64,000 bases of DNA, taken from positions 310,001 through 374,000 of the forward strand of contig CAKQTZ010000003.1 in the NCBI GenBank assembly GCA_934277375.1, written 5' to 3'. Source of the DNA: an uncultured Coprococcus sp. GTDB lineage: Bacteria > Bacillota > Clostridia > Lachnospirales > Lachnospiraceae. A program made the position numbers and the translations under genes. Positions 1 through 8,133 of this stretch are shown in pieces (the first letter of the stretch is position 1; each line of letters begins with the position of its first letter). The notes beneath the pieces are model-generated. The model was not told the DNA's origin and did not search any database. It saw nothing but the letters and a program-made list of their open reading frames with translations.

Positions 1-523
1 TTACAAGGCAAGGCATCTTAGCCTTTAACATATGATATCCGTCATCATACTGACGTTTAACGATAACTGCGTCTCCGTCAACCTTGATCTCCTGTGCGTA
101 TGAAATTACAGGAATTCCAAGATGCTCAGCGATCTGTGGTCCAACCTGAGCTGTATCTCCATCAATAGCCTGACGACCTGTGATAATCAGATCATAATCA
201 AGCTTTCTGAGAGCTCCGGCGATTGTTGTTGATGTAGCCCATGTATCAGCTCCACCAAGAACACGATCTGTTACAAGAACACCCTTGTCAGCTCCCATAG
301 CGATTGCTTCCTGAAGAACATCAGCAGCCTTTGGAAGACCCATTGTAAGAACTGTTACCTCTGCACCATACTGATCCTTTAATCTAAGTGCAGCCTCAAG
401 TCCTGCCTTATCATCAGGGTTCATGATTGTAAGCATTGCTGCTCTGTTTAATGTACCGTCTGGGTTGAACTGTACTCCACCCTTTGTATCAGGTACCTGC
501 TTTATACAAACTATAACCTTCAC
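1..523 (-). CDS. etfB: electron transfer flavoprotein beta subunit (3' part outside window)
   Basis: Small subunit of the electron-transfer flavoprotein that passes electrons to and from butyryl-CoA dehydrogenase in the cytoplasm. The start is GTG at 523, seven to eight bases after a GGAGG site, and the protein opens MKVIVCIKQVPDT, the usual EtfB N-terminus. About 174 of roughly 260 residues are visible and the frame is open to the window edge, where it reads KAKMPCL, a conserved EtfB stretch, so the gene is cut by the window and not broken. It lies 17 bases after bcd and is the last visible gene of the butyrate operon; etfA would be expected next, outside the window. Confidence 0.95.
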   Translation of the reverse strand, partial: MKVIVCIKQVPDTKGGVQFNPDGTLNRAAMLTIMNPDDKAGLEAALRLKDQYGAEVTVLTMGLPKAADVLQEAIAMGADKGVLVTDRVLGGADTWATSTTIAGALRKLDYDLIITGRQAIDGDTAQVGPQIAEHLGIPVISYAQEIKVDGDAVIVKRQYDDGYHMLKAKMPCLV

Positions 524-540
524 GTTAAGTACCTCCTATA

Positions 541-1707
541 TTACTTTAATAAGTTTGCAGAAATAACCATACGCTGAACCTCTGAAGTTCCCTCGTAGAT
601 CTCTGTAATCTTAGCATCACGCATCATACGCTCAACATCGTACTCCTTGATGTAACCGTAACCACCGTGTAACTGAACACACTTTGTAGTAACTTCCATA
701 GCAACCTCAGCTGCGTAAAGCTTAGCCATAGCTGCCTCTACTGAGTAAGAAACCTTTGCACCGCTCTGGTACTCATCCTTCTTTCTTGCTGCCTTATATA
801 CGAGAAGCTTAGCTGCCTCGATCTTTGTTGCAAGGTCTGCAAGGACGAACTGTGTATTCTGGAACTGAGCGATTGATCTTCCGAACTGCTTTCTCTCCTT
901 AACATAATTAACTGTTGTCTCGAGAGCGCCCTCTGCGATACCAAGAGCCTGAGCAGCGATACCAATACGTCCACCATCAAGTGTATGCATAGCAATATTG
1001 AATCCCTTACCCTTCTGTCCAAGAAGAGCATCCTTTGGAATACGGCAGTCTGTGAAAATAAGCTCATATGTTGAAGAACCACAGATACCCATCTTGTTCT
1101 CCTTTGTACCGAATGTAAATCCAGGTGTACCCTTCTCTACGATAAATGCTGAGATCTCTTTCATCTTTCTGCCACGCTTCTCAACGATACCAGTAACAGC
1201 GATAACGATATATACGTCAGCCTCTTTACCGTTTGTGATGAAGCACTTTGATCCGTTAAGCACCCACTCATCTCCGTCAAGTACAGCCTTTGTCTGCTGT
1301 CCCTGAGCATCTGTACCAGCACCTGGCTCAGTAAGACCGAAAGCACCAAGCTTTCTACCTGAAGCAAGATCAGGAACATACTTCTCCTTCTGAGCTGGTG
1401 TACCAAATGTTACAATAGGATCAACACAGAGTGATGTGTGTGCTGATACGATAACACCTGTAGTACCACAAACCTTTGAAAGCTCCTCAACGCACATAGC
1501 ATATGTGAGAATATCACAGCCCTGTCCGCCTAACTCCTTAGAAACAGGAATTCCTAAGAAACCATACTTTGCCATCTTCTCTACAGTCTCTCTAGGAAAT
1601 CTGTGCTGTTCGTCAATTTCCTGAGCAAGAGGCTTTACTTCATTCTGCGCGAACTCTCTGAATAAATTCTGCGCCATTTCATACTTCTTGTCTAAAGCGA
1701 AATCCAT
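541..1707 (-). CDS. bcd: butyryl-CoA dehydrogenase
   Basis: FAD-dependent short-chain acyl-CoA dehydrogenase, 388 residues, normal length for the family. It reduces crotonyl-CoA to butyryl-CoA; in butyrate-forming Clostridia this is coupled through EtfAB to ferredoxin reduction. The full acyl-CoA dehydrogenase fold can be followed: the GLTEPGAGTDA motif near residue 125, the RKQFGRSIAQFQ segment in the C-terminal domain, and the catalytic-glutamate region IYEGTSEVQRM near the end. The start follows GGAGG. It lies 42 bases after hbd and 17 before etfB, so it is co-transcribed with both. Confidence 0.96.
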   Translation of the reverse strand: MDFALDKKYEMAQNLFREFAQNEVKPLAQEIDEQHRFPRETVEKMAKYGFLGIPVSKELGGQGCDILTYAMCVEELSKVCGTTGVIVSAHTSLCVDPIVTFGTPAQKEKYVPDLASGRKLGAFGLTEPGAGTDAQGQQTKAVLDGDEWVLNGSKCFITNGKEADVYIVIAVTGIVEKRGRKMKEISAFIVEKGTPGFTFGTKENKMGICGSSTYELIFTDCRIPKDALLGQKGKGFNIAMHTLDGGRIGIAAQALGIAEGALETTVNYVKERKQFGRSIAQFQNTQFVLADLATKIEAAKLLVYKAARKKDEYQSGAKVSYSVEAAMAKLYAAEVAMEVTTKCVQLHGGYGYIKEYDVERMMRDAKITEIYEGTSEVQRMVISANLLK

Positions 1708-1749
1708 TCTAATTATTCCTCCATGAATATATTATATTACTTAGCACTA

Positions 1750-2622
1750 TTACTGAGCATCAACTGGTGTCTTTGTACGATCAGCATTGTATACATAGAA
1801 TCCTCTGCCGCTCTTAACACCAAGGTTGCCGCCACGTACCATCTTACGAAGTAATGGACATGCACGATACTTGCTGTCACCTGTCTCATTGTAAAGTACA
1901 TCCATGATTGCAAGACAGATATCAAGACCTACAAAATCACCTAACTCAAGTGGTCCCATTGGATGGTTAGCACCAAGCTTCATAGCTGCGTCAATACCAG
2001 CTATATCTGATACACCTTCCATCTTGATGAATGCAGCTTCGTTGATCATTGGGATGAGGATTCTGTTTACTACGAATCCAGCAGCCTCGTTAACCTGTAC
2101 AGGAGTCTTACCGATCTCCTCTGAGATCTTAACGATCTTCTCTACAGTCTCAGCTGGTGTATTAACACCTGCAATAACCTCGATGAGCTTCATTCTGTCA
2201 GCTGGATTGAAGAAATGCATACCGATCATAGGACGTGTAAGACCATTTCCAATCTCTGTGATAGAAAGTGATGATGTGTTTGAAGCGAATACACACTCTG
2301 GCTTACAGATCTTGTCAAGCTCAGCAAATGTTGTCTTCTTTACTTCCATGTTCTCGAAAGCAGCCTCAACGATAAGGTCACAGTCTGCGCATAAGTCTTC
2401 CTTAAGACCTGGAGTGATGCTGGCAAGAATACCATCAACCTTCTCCTGTGTCATCTTTCCTTTTTCTACGAGTCTTGCATAACCCTTAGCGATCTTGTCC
2501 TTACCGCCTTCAGCCCACTCCTGCTTGATATCGCAGAGTGCAACCTCGTATCCGTCAACCTGAGCAAATGCCTTGGCAATGCCCTGACCCATGGTTCCTG
2601 CACCAATTACGCCAACCTTCAT
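1750..2622 (-). CDS. hbd: 3-hydroxybutyryl-CoA dehydrogenase
   Basis: NAD(P)-dependent enzyme that reduces acetoacetyl-CoA to 3-hydroxybutyryl-CoA, 290 residues. The N-terminus carries the dinucleotide-binding GAGTMGQGIA motif. NTSSLSITE and HFFNPADRMKLIEVI include the conserved Ser and His of the active site, and the C-terminal dimerisation domain follows, with NHPMGPLELGDFVGLD. AGGAGG precedes the ATG by seven bases. It is the third gene of the operon; the 154-base gap from crt holds a stem-loop (listed separately). Confidence 0.96.
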   Translation of the reverse strand: MKVGVIGAGTMGQGIAKAFAQVDGYEVALCDIKQEWAEGGKDKIAKGYARLVEKGKMTQEKVDGILASITPGLKEDLCADCDLIVEAAFENMEVKKTTFAELDKICKPECVFASNTSSLSITEIGNGLTRPMIGMHFFNPADRMKLIEVIAGVNTPAETVEKIVKISEEIGKTPVQVNEAAGFVVNRILIPMINEAAFIKMEGVSDIAGIDAAMKLGANHPMGPLELGDFVGLDICLAIMDVLYNETGDSKYRACPLLRKMVRGGNLGVKSGRGFYVYNADRTKTPVDAQ

Positions 2623-2710
2623 TTTTATGTCCTCCTAAATCTTTTTTTCCGGTAAACATGAGAAATTCATATACGTTTCGTTTAACATGCTACCATAATA
2701 CTTATATCAC

Positions 2711-2755
2711 ACATTTAGGATGGTTTACCTTTACCAGATTCCCCACCCTAAATGT
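2711..2755 (-). other. stem-loop between crt and hbd
   Basis: Two 13-base arms, ACATTTAGGATGG at 2711-2723 and CCACCCTAAATGT at 2743-2755, are complementary except for one position that is a G-U pair in the minus-strand RNA. They enclose a 19-base loop, 22 bases after the crt stop. No U-tract follows on the minus strand, so it does not look like a terminator. A processing or mRNA-stability hairpin that sets different amounts of the two halves of the operon is the likelier reading. Confidence 0.6.
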
Positions 2756-2776
2756 TAATATCAGAACTGTTAATTA

Positions 2777-3568
2777 TTACTTGTTCTGGAAAGGAACAAC
2801 TTTAAGCTTCTTCTCCTTGTCTTTCTCAAGGAAGTTGCCCATTCCGGCCTTCTGATCCTCTGTCTCGAAACAGTCACCAAAAAGCTTCTCCTCAATAACA
2901 ATTGCCTGATCCATATCTACCTGTAAGCCATCGTTAATAGCCTTCTTGCAGTTTCTTACTGCAATAGGAGCGTTTGCTGCGATTCCGGCTGCCATCTTCT
3001 TAGCTGCTGGAAGGAGCTCCTCAAGTGGATAAACAGCATTCACAAGACCAATTCTGTACGCCTCGTCAGCCTTGATGTTTCTTGCTGTATAGATAAGCTG
3101 CTTAGCCATGCCTGCACCTACAAGACGCGCAAGTCTCTGTGTTCCACCAAAACCAGGTGTGATACCAAGACCAACCTCTGGCTGACCGAATATTGCATTC
3201 TCTGAGCAGATTCTGATGTCACAGCTCATTGAGATCTCGCATCCTCCGCCAAGAGCAAATCCGTTTACTGCTGCGATAACAGGGATAGGGAATGTCTCGA
3301 TGGCTCTGAACACATCGTTACCCTTCTTACCGAAGGCCTCTCCCTCTGCCTTTGTGAGTGTTGACATCTCACCTATATCAGCTCCGGCAACAAATGACTT
3401 CTCACCGGCACCTGTAAGAATAAGACATCTTGTTGTATCAAGATCAACTGCCTTGAATGTTGCATCAAGCTCCTCAAGAACAGCACTGTTGAGTGCATTC
3501 AGAGCCTTTGGGCGGTTGATTGTAATGATTCCTACATATCCATCCTGTTCGTATGTAACAAACTCCAT
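2777..3568 (-). CDS. crt: crotonase / 3-hydroxybutyryl-CoA dehydratase
   Basis: Enoyl-CoA hydratase family protein of 263 residues that dehydrates 3-hydroxybutyryl-CoA to crotonyl-CoA. The crotonase signature is intact: the FVAGADIGEM oxyanion segment, GGGCEISMSCD, and FGQPEVGLGITPGFGGTQRL with the catalytic glutamates. The start follows AAGGAG. It lies 87 bases after thl, and its place between thl and hbd fixes the function better than sequence alone, because crotonases are a broad family. Confidence 0.95.
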   Translation of the reverse strand: MEFVTYEQDGYVGIITINRPKALNALNSAVLEELDATFKAVDLDTTRCLILTGAGEKSFVAGADIGEMSTLTKAEGEAFGKKGNDVFRAIETFPIPVIAAVNGFALGGGCEISMSCDIRICSENAIFGQPEVGLGITPGFGGTQRLARLVGAGMAKQLIYTARNIKADEAYRIGLVNAVYPLEELLPAAKKMAAGIAANAPIAVRNCKKAINDGLQVDMDQAIVIEEKLFGDCFETEDQKAGMGNFLEKDKEKKLKVVPFQNK

Positions 3569-3655
3569 GATGTATCTCCTTTTTATACTGATTTGCAGAA
3601 GCTGGCTGCATGGAATGTAGTCAGCCCCGCTTTGAATTTTATAAATTGCTTTGAA

Positions 3656-4840
3656 TTAGTCCTCGATCTTAACGACTGTTGAGCAACCCATTCCACCACC
3701 GATACAGAGAGTAGCAAGACCTGTCTTAGCACCCTTTGCCTGCATCTCATGAAGAAGTGTAACAAGGATACGGCATCCTGAAGCTCCAACTGGATGTCCG
3801 AGAGCTATAGCACCACCGTTAGGGTTAACCTGCTTGTCAACATCAAATCCAAGATCCTTAGCAACCGCTACTGACTGAGCAGCAAATGCCTCGTTTGCCT
3901 CGATAACGTCAAAGTCCTCGATCTTGAGACCAGTCTTAGCCATAACCTTCTTGGTTGAAGCTACAGGTCCGATACCCATGATTGAAGGATCAACTCCGCC
4001 AAGTGCTCCAGCTACCCATGTAGCCATAGGCTTAACGCCAAGCTCCTTAGCCTTCTCCTCGCTCATAACAACGATAGCTGCAGCACCATCATTGATACCT
4101 GAAGCGTTACCAGCTGTAACAAATCCGTTAGGATTGATTGTTCTGAGTCTTGAAAGTGTCTCAACTGTTGTACCAGGTCTTGGTCCCTCATCCTTCTTGA
4201 ACTCAACCATCTCTTTCTTCTTCTTTACCATAACTGGAACGATCTCCGCATCGAATGCGCCTGACTCCTGAGCTGCAACTGCCTTCTGCTGGCTCTTTGC
4301 TGCGAACTCATCAAGCTCCTCACGTGTAAGACCCCACTGCTCACAGATATTGTCAGCTGTCTTGATCATGTGATAGTCATTGAATGCATCCCACAGAGCA
4401 TCGTTTACCATTGTATCTACGAGCACACCATTGTTCATTCTGTAACCGAAACGACCCTTCATCATAGCGTAAGGAGCCATAGACATGTTCTCCATACCAC
4501 CTGCAACTACGATATCAGCATCTCCTGCCTCGATCATCTGTGCAGCCATGTTAACACAGTTAAGACCTGAACCACAGACAACGTTAACTGTAACAGCAGT
4601 TGTCTCGATTGGAAGTCCTGCCTTAATTGAAGCCTGACGTGCTACGTTCTGTCCCTGACCAGCCTGGATAACACATCCCATGTATACGTGGTCTACCTGA
4701 TCTGCAGGAACACCTGCTCTGTTGATAGCCTCCTTGATAACGATTGAACCTAACTCTGCAGCCGGTGTTGTGCTGAGTGATCCACCCATTGTTCCGATAG
4801 CTGTACGACATGCGCCTGCTAAAACAATCTTCTTTGCCAT
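3656..4840 (-). CDS. thl: acetyl-CoA acetyltransferase (thiolase)
   Basis: Condenses two acetyl-CoA to acetoacetyl-CoA, the entry step of the butyrate pathway. I choose the ATG at 4840 (MAKKIVLAG, 394 residues) because GGAGG lies seven bases before it; an ATG five codons upstream overlaps that ribosome site. The thiolase residues are present: nucleophilic Cys in NVVCGSGLN near residue 88, His in GGAIALGHPVGASG, and the second Cys in CIGGGMG near the C-terminus. It is the first gene of the operon, behind the promoter at 4925-4953. Confidence 0.96.
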   Translation of the reverse strand: MAKKIVLAGACRTAIGTMGGSLSTTPAAELGSIVIKEAINRAGVPADQVDHVYMGCVIQAGQGQNVARQASIKAGLPIETTAVTVNVVCGSGLNCVNMAAQMIEAGDADIVVAGGMENMSMAPYAMMKGRFGYRMNNGVLVDTMVNDALWDAFNDYHMIKTADNICEQWGLTREELDEFAAKSQQKAVAAQESGAFDAEIVPVMVKKKKEMVEFKKDEGPRPGTTVETLSRLRTINPNGFVTAGNASGINDGAAAIVVMSEEKAKELGVKPMATWVAGALGGVDPSIMGIGPVASTKKVMAKTGLKIEDFDVIEANEAFAAQSVAVAKDLGFDVDKQVNPNGGAIALGHPVGASGCRILVTLLHEMQAKGAKTGLATLCIGGGMGCSTVVKIED

Positions 4841-4895
4841 TTTCAAATCCTCCATTTTAAAAAATATTCGTGTGACATAAGACTACATATAAAAA

Positions 4896-4908
4896 AACCT
4901 TAAAGGTT
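4896..4908. promoter_or_regulatory. small palindrome in the thl leader
   Basis: AACCTT-A-AAGGTT lies between the -10 element and the thl ribosome site, an operator-like position. It does not match the TTGTTAA...TTAACAA pattern expected for the redox repressor Rex, which controls these genes in other Clostridia, so I do not name a regulator. Confidence 0.3.
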
Positions 4909-4924
4909 CACACAATCTGCCATA

Positions 4925-4953
4925 ATTCTAGCACAAAAGCATGTGCCACGCAA
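4925..4953 (-). promoter_or_regulatory. promoter of the thl-crt-hbd-bcd-etf operon
   Basis: On the minus strand TTGCGT (-35) and TAGAAT (-10) are separated by exactly 17 bases, a good sigma-A spacing, about 85 bases before the thl start. Confidence 0.55.
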
Positions 4954-4980
4954 CAAAAAATGAAATGCACCAGGAAGGAG

Positions 4981-6960
4981 CTATTTCCTTTTATTCTTGT
5001 TTTTACCTTTCTGTGCGTTTCTCTGAAAGCCTGTTTTTTTGTTATTATAGGAAACCGCATTATTATTTTTGCTGTTTTTACCATTTCTGGTTGAATTATT
5101 TTTATTTTTATTAGTTTTGCCAGACTGGCGCTGACCCTGTTGTTCGTTTTTTCGATCCACCTTTCTTGGCGCTATCAGACATTTTTTATCAAAACCAATA
5201 AGATCCTGTCTGCCAGCCTTTATCAGGGCCTCCTTGACCAGATCATAATTTTCAGGTTTTCTGTACATCATTAGTGCCTTCTGCATTGCCTTTTCGTGTG
5301 GATTATGAGGAACATAAACCGGCTTCATGGTTCTTGGATCAACACCGGTATAATACATGCATGTAGATATCGTAGACGGAGTAGGATAAAAATCCTGCAC
5401 CTGTTCAGGCATATATCCTATATCTCTGACATATTCGGCCAGTTCCACCGCTTCCTTTAATGTAGATCCTGGATGGGATGACATGAGATACGGAACTACA
5501 TACTGCTGTTTTCCAGTCTTTGCATTTACCCTTTTGTATCTCTCTATGAACTTCTCATACACGCTATTCTGCGGTTTTCCCATCATTCTGAGCACATTAT
5601 CTGATACATGCTCAGGTGCAACTCTCAGCTGACCGCTTATATGTTTCTCGCAAAGTTCCTTCAGAAATTCATCGCTGCTGTCCGCCATGACATAATCAAA
5701 TCGTATTCCAGATCTGATAAACACTTTTTTTACTCCGGGAACAGCCTCAAGTTTTCTCAAAAGATCCACATAATCCCTGTGATCAACCTTCAGGTTTCTA
5801 CACGGTTCAGGAAACAGGCACTGCTTATTTGTGCACACACCATATTTGTCCTGCTTGGCACATGATTTATGTCTGAAATTCGCAGTCGGCCCACCTACAT
5901 CATGTATATACCCCTTAAAATCCGGATCATGAGTCATGCGCTCAGCTTCCTTTATCAACGAATCATGACTTCTCGTCTGTATGATCCTGCCCTGATGAAA
6001 TGTCAGCGCACAGAAGCTGCATCCTCCAAAACAGCCGCGGTTGCTTGTAAGGCTGAATTTGATCTCTGATATAGCCGGGATCCCCCCCGCCGCTTCGTAT
6101 ACGGGGTGATAGTTGTTCATATATGGCAGGTCATACACATCGTCCATCTCCATCTGTGTGAGCGGGTAAGCTGGCGGATTCTGCACCACATATCCCCTGT
6201 TGCCATACCCCTCAACCAGCGTCTTTGCTGAATATGGATCCGTATTTGCATACTGAATATAAAAGCTTCTTGCATATTCCAGCCTGTCCTTTGTAAGACT
6301 GTCGTAGTCGGGCAGAATGATGGAATCCTCCGGCACCCCTGAGATATCTTTTGTCCTGTAACAGGTTCCTCTGACATACGTGATATCCTTCACATCTATC
6401 CCACTGTCAAGCGCTTCAGCTATCTCTACCATACTGTGTTCTCCCATGCCGTAGGAAAGAATATCAGCAGATGAATCCACCAGTATAGAATGCTTCAGTT
6501 TATCCGACCAATAATCATAATGGGCCATACGCCTGAGGCTGGCCTCTATTCCACCTATTATGATCGGTACATCCTTGTATGTCCTTCTAATCAAATTACA
6601 ATATACTATAGTGGCATAATCAGGTCTGAGTCCCATCTCCCCACCAGGTGAAAATGAATCCTTCTGCCTTCTCTTCTTGGATACGGAATAATGGTTCACC
6701 ATAGAATCCATATTGCCTCCGCACACCAAAAAGCCCAGTCTTGGTCTGCCAAAAACATCAATGCTCTTGTCATTCTTCCAATCAGGCTGGGCAATCATAC
6801 ATACCTTATATCCATATCTTTCAAGCAATCTGCTTATAATAGCAGGACCAAATGAGGAATGGTCAACATAGGCATCACCTATGACAAACACAAAATCAGC
6901 CTGTGCCCATCCCCTCTTGTTCATGTCCTCCATGCAGATCGGCAAAAAATCATTTTCCAT
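4981..6960 (-). CDS. YgiQ-family radical SAM protein
   Basis: Radical SAM enzyme of the UPF0313/YgiQ family, 659 residues from the ATG at 6960 (AGAGG seven bases upstream). The N-terminal region ([18 protein letters not shown]) is the YgiQ-specific domain. The 4Fe-4S motif CFGGCSFC lies near residue 310 in [17 protein letters not shown]. The C-terminal 70 residues are a Lys/Asn/Gln-rich low-complexity tail, common in the family and probably disordered. The substrate is unknown for the family. The start lies 10 bases after the mreB stop, so the two are probably co-transcribed. Confidence 0.9.
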   Translation of the reverse strand: MENDFLPICMEDMNKRGWAQADFVFVIGDAYVDHSSFGPAIISRLLERYGYKVCMIAQPDWKNDKSIDVFGRPRLGFLVCGGNMDSMVNHYSVSKKRRQKDSFSPGGEMGLRPDYATIVYCNLIRRTYKDVPIIIGGIEASLRRMAHYDYWSDKLKHSILVDSSADILSYGMGEHSMVEIAEALDSGIDVKDITYVRGTCYRTKDISGVPEDSIILPDYDSLTKDRLEYARSFYIQYANTDPYSAKTLVEGYGNRGYVVQNPPAYPLTQMEMDDVYDLPYMNNYHPVYEAAGGIPAISEIKFSLTSNRGCFGGCSFCALTFHQGRIIQTRSHDSLIKEAERMTHDPDFKGYIHDVGGPTANFRHKSCAKQDKYGVCTNKQCLFPEPCRNLKVDHRDYVDLLRKLEAVPGVKKVFIRSGIRFDYVMADSSDEFLKELCEKHISGQLRVAPEHVSDNVLRMMGKPQNSVYEKFIERYKRVNAKTGKQQYVVPYLMSSHPGSTLKEAVELAEYVRDIGYMPEQVQDFYPTPSTISTCMYYTGVDPRTMKPVYVPHNPHEKAMQKALMMYRKPENYDLVKEALIKAGRQDLIGFDKKCLIAPRKVDRKNEQQGQRQSGKTNKNKNNSTRNGKNSKNNNAVSYNNKKTGFQRNAQKGKNKNKRK

Positions 6961-6970
6961 AATTATACCT

Positions 6971-7966
6971 CTACTGGTCATCTTTCTTCTCACTTACATT
7001 TACGGCCATACCAGCTCCCAAAGCCACAGCTTCCAGCGCTTTATCCGATACATACGCCTCGATTCCTGTTCTTTCTTTAATTACCGCGTCCATTCCATAT
7101 ATCAGACTTCCGCCACCTGTCAGTACAATTCCTGACACTGCAATATCTGATACCAGTTCGGGCGGAGCGGTTTCTATTACATTATGTATCGCACCAATTA
7201 TATGATTAGTAGTCTCCTCATATGCTGCAACTGTTTCATTTGCTGTTATCGTGACAGCTTTAGGAAGTCCCTTTATAAGATCCCTGCCTTTTATAACATA
7301 TTCAATATCATCTTTTCTTTCTTTGACAGAACCTACTGCAAGCTTTGCTTTTTCTGCAGTCTGATCTCCGATAAGCAGGTTGTATTTTCTTCTTGCATAT
7401 TTCACAAGAGCCTGGTCAAAATCATCACCTGCATACTTTATAGAACTGCTTTCCACAGCTCCCCCGAGTGAAACAACTGCAATATCTGTTGTTCCACCGC
7501 CAATATCCACTACAATATTTCCTTTGGCTTCGTATATATCCACATTCGCTCCTATCGCAGCAGCAAGCGGTTCCTCCATTACATACACAGTTTTTGCACC
7601 TGTCTTGTATACTGCCTCCTCAACTGCACGGCGCTGAACCTCCGTAACTCCACTTGGCACGCATACGCATATACGCGGTCTGCCCACTCCAGAGCGCTTG
7701 TCCATAGCACTCCTTATAAACGCCTTAAGCATAATCTCCGCGATAGTGTAATCGGATATGACACCTTTATTGAGAGGCCTTACAACTTCTATACTTTCAG
7801 GAGTTTTTCCTATCATCTTCTTAGCCTTTGTTCCTATGGCTATAACTTTTTTAGTAGATACTTCATATGCCACAACAGAAGGCTGATTCACAACTACACC
7901 TTTACCTCTAACGCTTATCAATACATTTGATGTTCCTAAATCTACTCCAATATCAGTTGAAAGCAT
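6971..7966 (-). CDS. mreB: rod-shape protein MreB/Mbl (bacterial actin)
   Basis: Actin-fold ATPase that polymerises under the membrane and guides lateral wall synthesis; 331 residues, normal length. [12 protein letters not shown] (phosphate 1), [13 protein letters not shown] (phosphate 2) and [11 protein letters not shown] (adenosine) are all present, as is the [11 protein letters not shown] segment. AAGGAG precedes the ATG. No mreC or mreD follows, so this could be a stand-alone Mbl or MreBH paralogue rather than the operon-type MreB. Confidence 0.9.
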   Translation of the reverse strand: MLSTDIGVDLGTSNVLISVRGKGVVVNQPSVVAYEVSTKKVIAIGTKAKKMIGKTPESIEVVRPLNKGVISDYTIAEIMLKAFIRSAMDKRSGVGRPRICVCVPSGVTEVQRRAVEEAVYKTGAKTVYVMEEPLAAAIGANVDIYEAKGNIVVDIGGGTTDIAVVSLGGAVESSSIKYAGDDFDQALVKYARRKYNLLIGDQTAEKAKLAVGSVKERKDDIEYVIKGRDLIKGLPKAVTITANETVAAYEETTNHIIGAIHNVIETAPPELVSDIAVSGIVLTGGGSLIYGMDAVIKERTGIEAYVSDKALEAVALGAGMAVNVSEKKDDQ

Positions 7967-7993
7967 ACAAAAATCTCCTTACAATATCTTTTT

Positions 7994-8022
7994 ATATTAT
8001 ATATAATTCAAACACTCTGTAA
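7994..8022 (-). promoter_or_regulatory. candidate mreB promoter
   Basis: TTACAG and TAATAT on the minus strand, 17 bases apart, about 30 bases before the mreB start. The region is AT-rich and other registers are possible. Confidence 0.4.
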
Positions 8023-8043
8023 CATTTTTCTCCGATATATTAC

Positions 8044-8089
8044 ACAAAAATACCAGTGCCATAACAAAAACATTATAAGCACTGGTATT
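8044..8089 (-). terminator. intrinsic terminator of the 8134-16298 unit
   Basis: Arms AATACCAGTGC (8049-8059) and GCACTGGTATT (8079-8089) form an 11-bp stem with a 19-base loop, followed on the minus strand by a short U-tract. It lies 45 bases after the stop of the coiled-coil gene. A T-run also follows on the plus strand, so it may work in both directions. Confidence 0.75.
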
Positions 8090-8133
8090 ACTTTTTTCAA
8101 CAAAATTCTACAACAGCCGATCAGCCGTCATTA

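Noticed and set aside
1..523. Truncated or broken etfB
   Set aside because: The frame is open to the window edge and reads conserved EtfB sequence there, so the gene simply continues outside.
4896..4953. Rex operator in the thl leader
   Set aside because: Rex is known to control these genes in Clostridia, but the TTGTTAA...TTAACAA pattern is not present; only an unrelated small palindrome is.
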